Source: Paraphysomonas bandaiensis
Lineage: Eukaryota > Chrysophyceae
Direction of reading: 5' to 3'
Assembly: GCA_965644295.1 (NCBI GenBank)
Contig: CBFFRP010000094.1
Span: forward strand, 62,001-126,000
DNA: 64,000 nt
In this document: positions 46,501 through 59,000 of the stretch, piece by piece
Layout: every line of letters starts with the position of its first letter
How positions within the stretch are numbered: position 1 is the stretch's first letter
Notes under the pieces: generated by a model
The model's input: the letters and a program-made list of their open reading frames with translations, nothing else
Told to the model about the DNA's origin: nothing
Databases searched by the model: none
Program-made: the position numbers and the translations under genes

Positions 46501-46904
46501 TGAAGGGGAGTATGGAGATGTATGTCCATGTCACCCAACATGTAGACGTTCCGTCTGGGGAGGTGTTGGGAACCAAGAACAGTATTGTTGTTGAGAGCAT
46601 TAAATCTGGTGTTCCGAAAGGATATGAGGTATGGTTGTTGTGCATGAACCTTTGAATTCTTCTTATATTGTTGTGGCGTGGGTAGGTTTCATCTGATACT
46701 ACAAAACCGAAAAGTGACGTTGAATTAATGAACGAAGAGCTGAAAAAGCGACTTGAGGAAGTAACAGAAGAGAACGTTGCCCTCAAGAAAAAAGTCGAGG
46801 AATTAGAGCTCAGAGTTCAGCATTTCGAGAACGAACATATATCGAAATCGAAAAGCCATTTGGCGGAGGCTATCATGACTGATTCCGTTGTGAATGGGGA
46901 GTGA
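43567..46904 (+). CDS. Kinesin-3-type motor protein with FHA domain
   Basis: Six exons: 43567-43743, 43793-44026, 44074-45810, 45864-46050, 46102-46628 and 46686-46904. Introns are 47-57 bases, giving 1026 residues. The motor has VAIRCRPF, P-loop AYGLSGSGKTFTVFG, switch I NPMSTRGHCIMTLEV (usual NxxSSRSH altered), switch II CDLAGTE, and the relay end TFSTLGFAKNA. The usual HIPYRDSKLT loop is replaced by SIPGCNSFFLCKYLKD. After a coiled coil comes an FHA-like domain: HPYFINLDEDAFRSNRLMYI, VVKEHCSVRFDGENIYI, FHNGHLVPEG, LVLGDQLMLL. More coiled coil and a kinesin-3 C2-like region follow (YRLNIKTASNLPVFCEQAYV; TTEVVEQSTFSPVFDYQYIH). A final coiled coil ends the protein; no PH domain is seen. Plus-end vesicle or intraflagellar transport is inference. 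Confidence 0.88.
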
Positions 46905-48095
46905 TAAGGTTTTGCAACTACACTCCGATCCATCGTGAGGATCTCATTGTTTTGTTTAGATATACTAAATCCTTGCTGTTAAGGTAAATATTCTTGAGTT
47001 TTAGGGTGTTGTCGCATGAGAATATGCTGTGTTTCAATTACCTCCGTCATGAATAACGACACGAAAGAATTCGTGCAGACATCAATATTATAATGTTGAA
47101 ACAAACGATTTTAATACAAAGAATTATAGCACCAGAAATGCCACGTTTCTTGGAAATACTTTCTGACTTTTAGAATTTTGTGTATAAAACTGAATTTTTG
47201 ATGGCGTAAGAGGCAACTCAAGCCAATCTACAGCAAAAATAGTTCACTTGTAAGATGATGCATATGTAGCAAAATTGGGCATAACAAATATAGATCACTT
47301 AGGAGAAAGTAGTGTAGGTGTAGTAGTATGAGGAGAGATGTAGATGGTAGTTATATTCAGATTAGAAATTAGAACATATGAGTATTAAGACCAGATATAG
47401 GGTTGGAGTATGCTGGGACTATCCGTACAACCTATCGTACTACCTATTCATATATTCATACCATTTGTGTACATGGAAGAGGAAGATACAATCATTGATA
47501 TTTCTACCAGTGATGCTATAAGACACCCCTAGTCGCGTCACATATTCTAGAATGTCACAAATTTAGTTTTCGAATGTTAAGTACAATGTAAAATAGTAAA
47601 ACAACTAGAATTAATTACTGGAAATACCATACATGGCGTACTCATAGCAAACGCAGTGAGCAAGCAGAATGTAGACACACGTGATATCAACTAACTTCAG
47701 GATTTTCCCCATCTCATGGAGTTCTGGATAAGTACTGGAGATATTTCTCCGGGAAACTAACGTTTAGGGTTAGGGTTAGGGTTAGGGTGCGAGGGCAACT
47801 TTGTTGAGGGCCTCAATTCATATTCTACCAACCAGATTGCATATCAACTTATTGGTAAAATATATATAATATGTAGTAGAAATGCGAGCGCTAATAATAA
47901 TAGCAAAAAATGCGAATATTATCTAATAATCAAAGTTTTCTTCAATTAGTTGTCAATTATTGCAAAATTATATAGAAATTATTTGATACTGAAAAAATAA
48001 AATAGGAATGCATATATATGTAACTATTACACACAAATTTTATATATAGCTAGTTCATGGTTCGAACTTTCTATATAGGAAGTGTGCGCAAAACC
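46905..48095. other. Gene-poor AT-rich region after the kinesin gene
   Basis: About 1.2 kb with no supported gene. It includes the interstitial TTAGGG repeats listed separately. Confidence 0.5.
47764..47787 (+). repeat. Interstitial telomere-type repeat, four TTAGGG units
   Basis: TTTAGGG followed by three more perfect TTAGGG units. TTAGGG is the telomere repeat of many protists, including stramenopiles. Its internal position suggests repair of a break with telomeric DNA, or an old subtelomere or fusion point. Confidence 0.85.
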
Positions 48096-49399
48096 CAGGG
48101 TTGCGTAACAATTTTAATTGCATATATATTAATTGACGCAGGTTTTAGTCAATTATAGTTGCAATTATTACTTCATTCTTTCTGTCGCAGTTAGTTGAGA
48201 TGCAACTAATAGCAATTTAATTGATACTAAAAACTATGTATTCAAGTAGCTATATACACATTAACAAGCTTGCTCAACTACTGTTATTTCATCCAAGATG
48301 AGAGAATATATTATTAATTCGATCCTTACCGTCCAGGTAAGTGAGACCTTGTTGCCACCTTGAATCTTCACGACTTCCTTTTCGAAGCAGCGTTATGAAT
48401 AATAATGTTCATCTTCCTCCTGTAATTTTATTGACACTCATTGAAAGAATTTCAAGTCGTCCCGAAATTGCACTAGCATGGATGTTCACCTGAAATTTCA
48501 CTTGAAATTGGACTTAACACAGAAAAATCAAACGTATGACAGCAAGTGGCCAGATAGAAACAAATACCGGTCAATAATTACAAAAAGTGGAGTCCCTTCT
48601 GCTGGCATTTTGATAGACTACTGTGCATAAGAGATCTTACTACGAAGAAACGTATATGTCATCTTCACTATTTATTTGTATAAAACAATTTCGATGTTAA
48701 AAATGATTATTCACTATAATGAATGATTGATTTTTGCTTCTGCAGTTGTCTGACTTTCTCTTAGGCGTCGTCAATGAAGCATTTTCTAGAATCCAGCAAA
48801 TTGTATAATCCGTATTTCAGTTTCATAATAAATCATATAGAACTTTAAACTCTTAACTAGCTACACTCCAATTATCCCTTGCCTGTGTCAAATTGACGGC
48901 ATCTTTTTATCAATTATAATAGCAACTATGATTTTCTGTCCCAATGTCAATTAATGAAATTGATATATGCAGCCCTGACAAAAGTAAGACAGTGCCCTAA
49001 GAACTGAAACAATTGTCGCACCACTACTGCATACTTTGTACACCCCATAAATCCCAGTGCAAAAACTCTCGAAATTTTGTAATTGTATAAGGATAGAGTA
49101 AAGACCATTGCAGGTAGGCCTTGTATTCGCTAGGTCGCTAGGTACACTGCATTCCACTCCTGATTAACATGCACATTAAAGTGAATATTACTATAACAAA
49201 GCGACTATATTTAAAGGCTTTGGTACCACATTTCGATGTAGCGGCTTGACAAATATAAAAATGTGCCAATACGTCTTGTATAACACCAACATATATATAT
49301 TTATATGAAAATTTTATTGACGATGTCTGTCATAAAATTCTAAATAATCACCATTACAATTGAATACAACCTGCGTCAATTAAATGCTACGCATCCCTG
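48096..49399. mobile_element. Candidate non-autonomous hAT-like element
   Basis: The left end CAGGGTTGCGTAACA faces an inverted right end (reverse complement CAGGGATGCGTAGCA), and both are followed inward by the same 16-mer TTAATTGACGCAGGTT. The interior of 1.3 kb is AT-rich with no transposase. The flanking 8-mers (GCAAAACC and ATACTAAA) do not match, so a target duplication is not demonstrated; age or rearrangement could explain that. Confidence 0.5.
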
Positions 49400-49560
49400 A
49401 TACTAAAACGGCTTTTCATATCAAATATAAATTTCAGTTAACTCATTATTACTTCACTGAATTTCGTTATTCTTCCATTGTACTATCACCACACAGAAAT
49501 TCCAAAAAATACCTGCATTGGTGTTTATACTGCCGATAAAAACTACTCCAAATTGTCTTC

Positions 49561-52500
49561 TTAGACTGCATTTGGCGAGCTGGACCTGTCGGGAATCGTT
49601 TCTGAGGGACCAAATGACACTCGATTCGAAATCGGCTTCTTGTCCTGCACTTGATCCACTTGTGATGCTCTCTCAACAGCAAATACCTCTCCCAGGGCAT
49701 GTGGAGAAGGACCTGTGCGTTTAAAAAACTGAATAGTCTCCGTTTCATCTCCTAGAACCACATAATACATTCATAAGGTCAGAGCATGGAAAATTCTACA
49801 ACACCTGTCTTAAGATTCTTCTTAACGGTTACAAGTCGTAGCCTAGAGTCCTTTCGGGCAACAGTGGTTCCCCCAACAGATGGGGCATCCTCGAGATACC
49901 GTTTCATTATGAGCTCATAATCCCTGGATTCAGGAATTCTAATTCGCACACATGGTCACCACGACGAATGCCTCGATATGTAGCATACCTTTTCTGTACT
50001 AGCGCCTCTCCTTCCCAGTAGCATCGCTCGATGAACTTACGCTTATTGACCTGAAGAGTCACAAACCGCAGTTTCAATACTGGACTGCATATATATCACC
50101 ACACTGTTCTTACCACAGTTGATATGTAGTCCGCGCCAATGCGATAAGAATAGTCAGCACTTAGTGGACCATTGTTCTCCTGGACGATACATCAACACAT
50201 CGATACAAGCAAACAAATAGAAATGATTTACCTGAATCCTCACGCCAGAATAGAATGGAGGATCCATTGTGATGACATGAGATACTGCAACTGAAGAAAA
50301 GCCACCTAAAAAACCTACAAGACAATGTGATACCCTATACATATGCTGGGTGGTGGTAGTACCACTGGAAGCAGCCCCCGATGATCCCATCCCATCTTGG
50401 CGGGTCCACACACCAGATATATCCACCCTTATTTCACTAACGTCAATATTACGAAAGTGAAGTAGAGGATGCATACCGCAGAGAAGAACTAAGACTTCTC
50501 TTCTTTAAAGACCCTACGTCACCAGCGTCACCAGATTGGTTTACATCGCGGCTGCTTTGCGGAGTCCTCTCCCACTCAAGCATGCCACTGCTGCTACGCT
50601 GGTTCTTGTCTTCGCAACTCTTGTCTACATTTCCCCCGACATCACTACCAGTTGACTCGATTTTTCCTTGAGTATCATTGTCAATCTTGACAGATGGTTC
50701 TGGTGGGGAATCTACGTCGTGAAACACAATAATGGGCACATCATGAAATGACATAAAAAATTACTTGGTGAAGGCCCCGTTCGCTTAAACCACGATGTTC
50801 CCGTAGTCTCCTGGCCAGTGGCGTGATCCTTGTAGGTGGCGACCTGCGAGATGTCAGCAGGTAGTACGTATATATATTTGTATATTCTATATATATACCA
50901 TAACAAGAGTAGGCTCTCCACCAGTATCTTCAATAAATCTCTTATGAATAAGCGTGAAGTCATTGTCTTCATGAACCCTGAATGCAAAAGTAAGCAATAC
51001 AATACGAAAATTGCAGTGCAGCTCACCTCGTCACTTGCAGAGTAGGCGGGTTAGAATCTGTGATCCAGGTCGCAGTATCATTGAACTTTCGCTTCATGAT
51101 ATTCGTGGGCATGGGGGGAGTGTCAAGTGTATATAGCATATCACTGTTGAGAGGTCCACCCACTTCCTGTTCGAAGTAAAGGTGACAGCAATATCATACC
51201 CACGCATATCACACCTGTAGTCTAAAGGCATTTAGATCTGGTGGGTTCATGGTGATGGTGTGAGTCATTGCCATAGACGTCGCAAGCTTACGCTGCACAA
51301 ACCCTGCCCCTTGAGCACCTATCCATTTTCAATTGTAGTTAGCTGAATGCGGCGCTTGCTCAGTCATAGCGATTCCTCACCAACATATGAGTCTACATTG
51401 TGCGTTCTCGTTCTTTCCCAAACTCCACTTAGGTCAGTTTTTCCCGAAACTGTAGACGGAGTTGCCGATGCAGCGGTTTCGGCGTTCTCTTCATTCGCCG
51501 CTTCTGTAGATACTCGGCGCACAGTCGCTGGTAGAGGGTTTGGAGACGGCCCAACTTTGTCGAAAATCATGCTACACTTAACCCGCTTCTCAGGTGAAAA
51601 ACTGTGATATGTTGCATCCTGATTCCAGGTTAGCACATCACAGTTGCAAATTCAATGTAATCACCTCATGAAGTACTTCGCCATTGTTCTGTAACGTACA
51701 CAAAATGATCAATTCATACTCCTTCCCCGGAAGGGCCAATCTATTCGAAGAGTTAAATTGGCGACATATACTGCGTTAAACCACCCACTCTGTGATTTGA
51801 AGCACATCAGGGGAGTGCCATGTTGCACTACAGAGGTAGTTTTTCCCGTTTCTAACCATCTCTACCGCATCACCTCCAATAACCATGGCAATATCAGTCG
51901 TTATCGGCCCCCCTTTCTCCTGAAAAAAAGTTATAGAACATACTATAACTGTAGCAACTTACCTGGACCCTGCACACTGTGAGCTCTTTGTCCATGGTAA
52001 TAGTGTGGACCATCTGGACAGACCCCGTTATCTTCCTCATTACGTAAGGCAAACCCTGAGCCGCTATACACAACATAAGTCGTGGGGAATTAGTGGACAC
52101 GAATGATGAAAATACCTGCGTAATCATCAAAATTCACGACTTTACCGCGCTTCCAAACACCAGAAAAGTTAACACTTCCCTTCACTTCACTACCAGCAAC
52201 ACGCAGAGACTGGCTCGATGACAGAAAGCTGCAGCGAAATTGCAATTTTAAATGGCTGCTACGCCTGATTAAACATGCTATTCTTACCGACGCTGCGATG
52301 AATCCGTGTTGGACTCGGAAACTTCCACACCAAGTGCGCGTTTCCAAGTATTCCATGTGTTTTGATCGGGGAGCTGGAGCACAAACACAAGTCCACACAA
52401 AAATATCGGGGGGAATTTAAAGTTGAGATAAATAAGCGATGCAGCAACGATCATCACAGCGGCGAGGGTTGCTTGCAGATTACTGCCAACGGCAGATATT

Positions 52501-55394
52501 ATAACCCCTGTCCCTTGTTTTACAATCTCGACTAAGACAGAACCAGTCGTAGCGTCTTCTTTCACCAGTGGGGATCCAGTTGAATTAAGGCTCTTATCAC
52601 CTGATGTTGTAGCTACTTCAATTCGAGGTTCTGTTGTCGGTGACTTCATTCCCTCAGATTGAGATTTCACGTCCTCGACCAGGGGCTTATAAAATGCCGT
52701 CGTTAGCTCACTATGCACAATATTTAGCACCGTATAACACATTAAAATGACACTCACTCAAAGTGGTCTCTTAGAACACGGTGGCCCAGAATGAGATAAT
52801 CTTTAGCATTGAGCTTTTTGAGGCGCTTACAAATTTCAGTTTGCAAAGGAGACGGTGCCGGCTCTGAAGGTAACACAAGCAAACCCTGGTATTATCTGTA
52901 AGAGACGCGAGTTTAATTCTGCAAACCCACAATACTTACTGGAGTGTAGACGCCTTTATCAGAAAGCTTTTTCCACACCACGAAGCTACGAGAGAAAAAA
53001 CTTGGGGTACGGTGCTCCTTCTTCTTCTTTTTCGAACCCTTGGACGGCCCTTCAGATGTACCCTCAGTCTCTGAGGAGCGAACTCCTGCTTCGACATTAA
53101 CTACATTCTCTGCACCCAGAAGACATTGTAAATACATGTTCGGCTGGAAAGATGAACAGGACTCTACATATGCATCAGCACAAGAGATGAACGCACCTGC
53201 TGCTGCAAATTCATCCCGGCTACTCGAATACACAGTAGCCTGCTGCTCCTCCTCAGTAGGGAATCTTACTACAGCAGAGAATTTGCTATTGTAACGCTAC
53301 AGACCACCAGGTCAGCTAACAAATATCAACAATAAGGTTATACCAGAAGTGATTCCTCCTCCATGTCTTCCATAGTTAAGTTCTTGTTCGCGCCGGCAAT
53401 CTTTCCACTAAAACTGGCGCGTTTCTCTGCCTTCATGACCACCCCAGGAGACATCTCATACGCACTCCTGCCCTGGCGCATAGGGGACAGCACTATTAGA
53501 GCAGAAAAGTGCCGGAAATCCAGCAGTAGTGTAGGATCGGTAATCCCCACAATGTAACTGAATAAATAGAATTAGCACGAGGCATGCAGATTGATCCGTC
53601 CGTACCTCCCGCGCTCTGCACTTCGAATATTATCGCCCACAGAAGCTTCTTGCTACATGATATATACACATAAACAATAGCTATACTCCAGATAAGCTGC
53701 TTCTGATAGTGTATTACCTTGCGTTTCTTCTTAACGGCATCTGCAATCAAAGACACGTCCGAATCATGTTTGGAGATGAAGGGTCGGAGATTATCTCCGG
53801 CGTACCCATTCAACGGGGTGAGTACCAAGGATGAAAGTGCAATCACCATCTTCATATTACCATAAGTCCACAACTTCACGACTTGTGAAACATACCTGCG
53901 AACATGCATCTGGGGTTGAGGCGAGTACAAGAACATCTCTGCCTCCCACAAGCAGCTCCCATAAGGTCCACAGGTGTGGGATAAGGCCATATGGGCCAAA
54001 CTGAGATATTATATTCGTGCCACTTGAAAACGAAACCGCAGGACCTAAACTGAGGGAAGAGAAGTCAAGGCTGTTCTTGGTGGCAACAGGGCGGGGAATT
54101 GCTACAGTGAACTGGAAGATCTGCAAGGGCATGGCAAACAGTCACAAAACAGTGTATAAAGGGTGCTTAAAGTCTGTATTACATCGCCGAACAAAGGTAA
54201 AGCAAGCGCACCGGAGTACGCAGTCCCCCCCCCTTCCTGCAAGATCAAGTCCAGAATTGGCCAGCTATTTATTTGCTCTAATGTCACCTCGAAGGTCTTT
54301 TGGATACCCTCTTTGACACTATCATCTGCACACACAGAACTGAGGAGAAATATAATAAGAGGCAAAGTGGCTGCAGATATTACAACATGTAGTGCACCAC
54401 ATCGAATCAGTATAAGTACCCACCGACTCCCTCCTTGTGCCTGACATGATAGAGGGTTGTCTCCAACGTAGAGAGAATGGAGTAAGCTAGACTTGGTATC
54501 GGCATACGCGACACCAATACAAGCGACTGCTGTTGCAGCTCACTTCTGGACGCCCTCAACGCCACAGATTGCCTGTATGAGACAAAGCAGTATAAAAGCT
54601 CAGCTAGAGCACGCTCAGAGTCAGCTGAGTCGTTTCCAGGAACAGCAGTCCCCCTATTGCCGGCCTTGGTGGTGCGCACAGTGAAGCAGAAGTTGTAGTC
54701 AACTGTCTCTTCCTTTTGCTGAGACATATGGGACTGTGGTATTGACATGGAGACAATATCCTCAACCAGGCATGGCGGGAGCTGAAATAGCAATGTCAGA
54801 TTGGAACATGTTATTAAGTTCATCGCCATAACCTGTGAAGGAAACATAGAATCCACAGCCGGCCCATTCTCACCGCTTGCCACAAGCAAAACAGCATCAA
54901 CCCAACCGGAAGAGTCATCTGCATCATTCTCACTTCCCGAAAAACTCTGGCGACTGGCAATTTCCAATTTCTCCTTATCATTAAATTCCGTATCTTTTGA
55001 TATACTGACACGAGGAAGGGGTATCGTTGCAGTACCTCCGTTCATGACAGTTGTGTAGCAATCGACACAGGCCTAAATAACAAAGTTACAACCTTCTAAA
55101 AATATTTTCGATTCTTACCCTCTTAAGAATTCCATTAATAACCAGCTTGCAGTTACTGCAGTGTGTACAGAACACCTGCCCGCACTCTCTGCAGTGGTGT
55201 TTGCGGTTAGTGAGAGTGAAGGCGGCAGAGCACTTATGGCAATTCTTCACTTTAGAGCTATCGATCCAGTCGGAACGTCGTCGAGAGGCAAACTCTTGAG
55301 CATCAAACGTGACACTTCCTTTACGAGATTTTTCCCCCTTGAGAACAGTTGCGACGAGATCTGGATTACCGGATATGCCGTACTTCTGAGCCAT
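49561..55394 (-). CDS. FYVE-DENN protein with three C-terminal lipocalin/FABP-like repeats (28 exons)
   Basis: Exons: 55394-55119, 55072-54833, 54781-54424, 54325-54183, 54120-53896, 53849-53718, 53652-53606, 53557-53344, 53296-53197, 53109-52940, 52861-52758, 52710-52288, 52228-52116, 52063-51963, 51919-51789, 51740-51665, 51618-51381, 51318-51215, 51166-51027, 50977-50899, 50843-50765, 50711-50477, 50436-50363, 50314-50232, 50179-50114, 50050-49989, 49923-49805, 49751-49561; 1440 residues. FYVE finger: Cys52, 55, 68, 71, 76, 79, 94, 97 around NRKHHCREC. DENND6-type DENN domain: SLVLVSRMPIPSLAYSIL, FGPYGLIPHLWTLWELL, NLRPFISKHDSDV, YIVGITDPTLLL. A hydrophobic segment lies near 740 (ATLAAVMIVAASLIYLNFKF). 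Three repeats follow: GVWKRGKVVNFDDYA, GVWERTRTHNVDSYVG, GVWTRQDGMGSSG, ending CSMIFDKVGPSP, WFKRTGPSP and FFKRTGPSP. It suggests a Rab exchange factor on PI3P membranes with lipid-binding modules. The acceptor of exon 11 (CAGAG) is the least certain junction. Confidence 0.8.
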
Positions 55395-56072
55395 CTGTGT
55401 GCCCTCTGTCACAAACAACCCTCTGAGTCCTTACGATCTTTCGATAGAGTACAATTGACAAATTGCAGCTCTCACAGTGACACTGCGGTGACAGTAATCT
55501 TCAGGTAACTGAGAGAGCCCAACACACTGCATGATATACGCCCCCACATGAATAAACACACACTCCAGATACACCATACGCATACTACTGTACTACCAAA
55601 TACAGTATGTCGTATGTATGTATGTATGTATGTATGTATGTATGTATGTATGTATGTATGTATGTATGTATGTATGTATGTATGTATGTATGTATGTATG
55701 TATGTATGTATGTATGTATGTATGTATGTATGTATGTATGTATGTATGTATGTATGTATGTATGTATGTATGTATGTATGTATGTATGTATGTATGTATG
55801 TATGTATGTATGTATGTATGTATGTATGTATGTATGTATGTATGTATGTATGTATGTATGTATGTATGTATGTATGTATGGGAATGGTTGTGGGTACGTA
55901 TACTGCTGTAGTATGGTGTACTTGTTGTTTGAAAGTCTATCATTGTTGTTGTTGTTATTGAGGTGTGGGATATAGAAGTTACTTGTGTTAGATAATGCTC
56001 TAGTTGTGTTGCTGCAATCTGCTCCTCTAGCATTGGTCAGGGGTGGACTCGTTGCAGCTGATAATAGTTATC
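55395..56072. promoter_or_regulatory. Divergent intergenic region containing a GTAT microsatellite
   Basis: This 678-bp gap separates the FYVE-DENN and gamma-tubulin complex genes. About 40% of it is the pure tetranucleotide array listed next. Flanking words include TACTACCAAATACAGTATG near 55590 and ACGTATACTGCTGTAGTATG near 55895. Confidence 0.5.
55612..55880. repeat. Perfect (GTAT)n microsatellite, about 67 units
   Basis: 269 bases of uninterrupted GTAT/TATG repeat. It creates long artificial open frames on both strands (repeats of MYVC and of THIY) that should not be taken as genes. The absence of any interruption implies recent expansion and probable length variation between individuals. 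Confidence 0.97.
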
Positions 56073-59000
56073 ATGAGCGGTAAGAGTTACCAGTCCTCCC
56101 TGTATAAGTATGAGCAAGAGAGGATTCGTTCTTCCCTCAAGACTCTATTCGAGTATGTGGGGGACACTGTGTACTTAAGCTTGAAATCTGAGTCGGAGAT
56201 TGAGGGCATGCAGCGTCTGGCATTCTCTCGACTGACTTCTCACAACTACACCTCTCCAGATAACAGCAGTAGCGAAAGAAGTCTAGAGGGGATCAGAGAG
56301 AAGCTCAAGATCAATGGCCGTCATAAGGAAAGGTCGATTGAGCTATTGTTGTTGTGGGTTTGAGTAACATATGTTGCAGCAAGCTTTTGGCCGACATATG
56401 GGCCTTTGTATCCAGTAGTCACGGAAGTGAACTAGATCAGCGTGCACTTACACTATCCTCAGATATATCGATTCCTCACAGAATGATAAAGCTTATGGTT
56501 TTACTGGCAAATTCCCCTTCCCAGCCTGGAAAAAGCAGTGACGTGGCATATTTCCCAAGTTTATATGTTGATAGCGGATCTGTTGCTCAACAAGATGGAG
56601 CTAATGTGCATATTGAAGGTGACGAAAGTGATGACGAGAGGATAGAGAAAGATTTAGAGGCTCTACAGGAGTGGAAAATGGAGTGCGAAGAGGAGGAGGA
56701 CGAAAAATTCAGTGACGATGAGGACGAAGAATATTGTGATGATAGATGGGTGCAAGTAGAGAAGAGTAATGGTTATGCACAATCTGTTTCTGTGATGCAG
56801 AAAGATGATAGCACCCCCAAGGTTACAGTCGAAGTATCATGGGAAGATTATGAAGAGGATATATGGTGGTCAAAGTCTGCCACATTACAGTATGGCGTTG
56901 ACCTTCTCCATCCCAGCCATGCAATATCGTACCGCCATACTACCCCTTCCTACAGCACGTCATTACTGCCTGAACTGCCAACACCACTTCCCCCTGCTGT
57001 TGTTTGTGCTGAGGATGCAATATGCCGAGAAGTGCTACACATGCTCTGTGGGGCGACTTCTGAGATGTTCGTACCGACTCACCCACAGGGAGAGGGTAGT
57101 GCTGAAAGCTCTGTCCATGTACGGTTCCGTCTCTCTCCTGCAGCCAGTCGTGCATCGCTTCTTCACATGTCTTCCCTGGCACTGAGATCACTGCTTCAGT
57201 GGTTTATAAAGCTGGGTAACTTCGCCCAAAGTATCCGTGCATCTCTTGATTGTCAATCCCCATTCATCATATCATCTGTATCGGAACGGCAGTCACAGGA
57301 TGACAACAGTCCCCCTGCACTTGTGGAGGCTCAGGCTAGCGTTTTGCAGTCTGTGAGAGAAATTATGGAAAGATTTGATACTCATCTCGCGCAGCTTGAA
57401 ATGTGCTTGACACGTACCCCCACTATTACTACTCTGATTGGGCTTCATTCTACTCTTAGACCTTGGATGAAGTTGCTGGGCTCAGCTGCAGGGTTAGGTC
57501 GAACGGCCGCCACCATGCGAGGAATTGCTTGGGAGTTCGCCCATCAGCATACGCTATCATTTCTCGCCCAACTCCAGACTGATGTGGATGCCACACAACT
57601 TATTTTAATTCACCCCGAAGTATTAGACTCTGTGAGTTCTTATAGCTCCCACCCTGCAGAGAGGGAAATTAATATACACATTCCGATCTACAGTTCCACC
57701 CACTTCGCATACGCTCACCTCATGCGCTGTGCTCTGGCGTCTCTCTGTGGTAGATATCTGGAACAGATGCTGGGATGGGTATTTAGCGGCGGGGGAGCTG
57801 ATATTTCTGATTCTGAAAGTACGAATACAGGTAATTTTTGTTGTGTCCCTTGATCAGTACTATATAAATTGCTTATATCAACTGTATCGTGTCATAGTGT
57901 CAAGCATGAAGTATCGAAGTCGCGGCGCGGCTATTTCTTTCGATCGCTATGATATTTCTGTATCTCCACCTCCGCTTTTCACTGGTATCATACAACATGC
58001 AGCATCAAGTTCTAGTGATGCTCATATCCTCTCCAAGCATCATCACGGGCGTGAGCACTCTCGGTCGACAAGCAGGTTGTTCTGGGTGTCTTATATACTC
58101 GTTTTTGGTGACTGTTTTGCTTGTGCTCTGTAATTGTAACTAATGGTGAGTGATACAGGGACTTTCTCTCATCAGCAGAAAAGAGTATATCTGGATGGCG
58201 TCATATGACAACAGTGTGGGAATCAACTCAAGACTTTTCAAGCCGGATGTCATCTGCAGTGCATGATGGCACATTCGATGAGAAAGATATTAAGATAGTC
58301 AACGGTGACTGTGTTAAGTATAATTCGAGTGGTTTTATATTCGGAGATTCCGCACCCAGAACTGATGTCATTGCACGAAATTTGATCAGAATAGGCGCAA
58401 CATTGAAATCACATAGGCTTACTGCCGAATCTAAGCCTTTTGTTCCACCAAATACCAATGGTGAAGCCCGTGACTGTGGACGCGTGTCGTGTAGGTTGTT
58501 GGCCGATATTTTCCCTTCATGCAGTGTGCTTATGCAACATATGGTACTGCGTCCCCTACATGCGACTCTCGAATGCACTCAGCGACAATGTGTATCCCTC
58601 CTTAATAGCGATAACATCAGAATGGTGGATAATTTGGTATTTATGCAGGAGGTGTTTCTGCTTTCTGGAGCAACGGGTATATATGAACCTCTGAGGGCTC
58701 ATCTTTTACTACCCCCTGCTGCATCTAGTGCCCCTCCCAGGAGAGGAAGACAGTCAAAGTTTGATGAGACTGCAGTTATCATAGCGTCTAGTATAGAGGA
58801 TAACATCTTGGGTCGGTTTCCGGGCACGTTCTCCAGCAATTTAGTCTCAGTATCTCTTCCCGTCACTCCCCGACAGACCACCTCAAGTGCAGGGGGCATG
58901 CTTACCCAGGTCATCAATGCCTTATCTATCGAGATTCATTTTCCGGCGCCTCTTGTAGAAATTCTTCCTGGAGAGGCAGTGGGCATATATAGAGAACAGC

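Noticed and set aside
55548-56033. Long open frames of repeating MYVC or THIY on both strands
   Set aside because: They are translations of the GTAT microsatellite, not genes.
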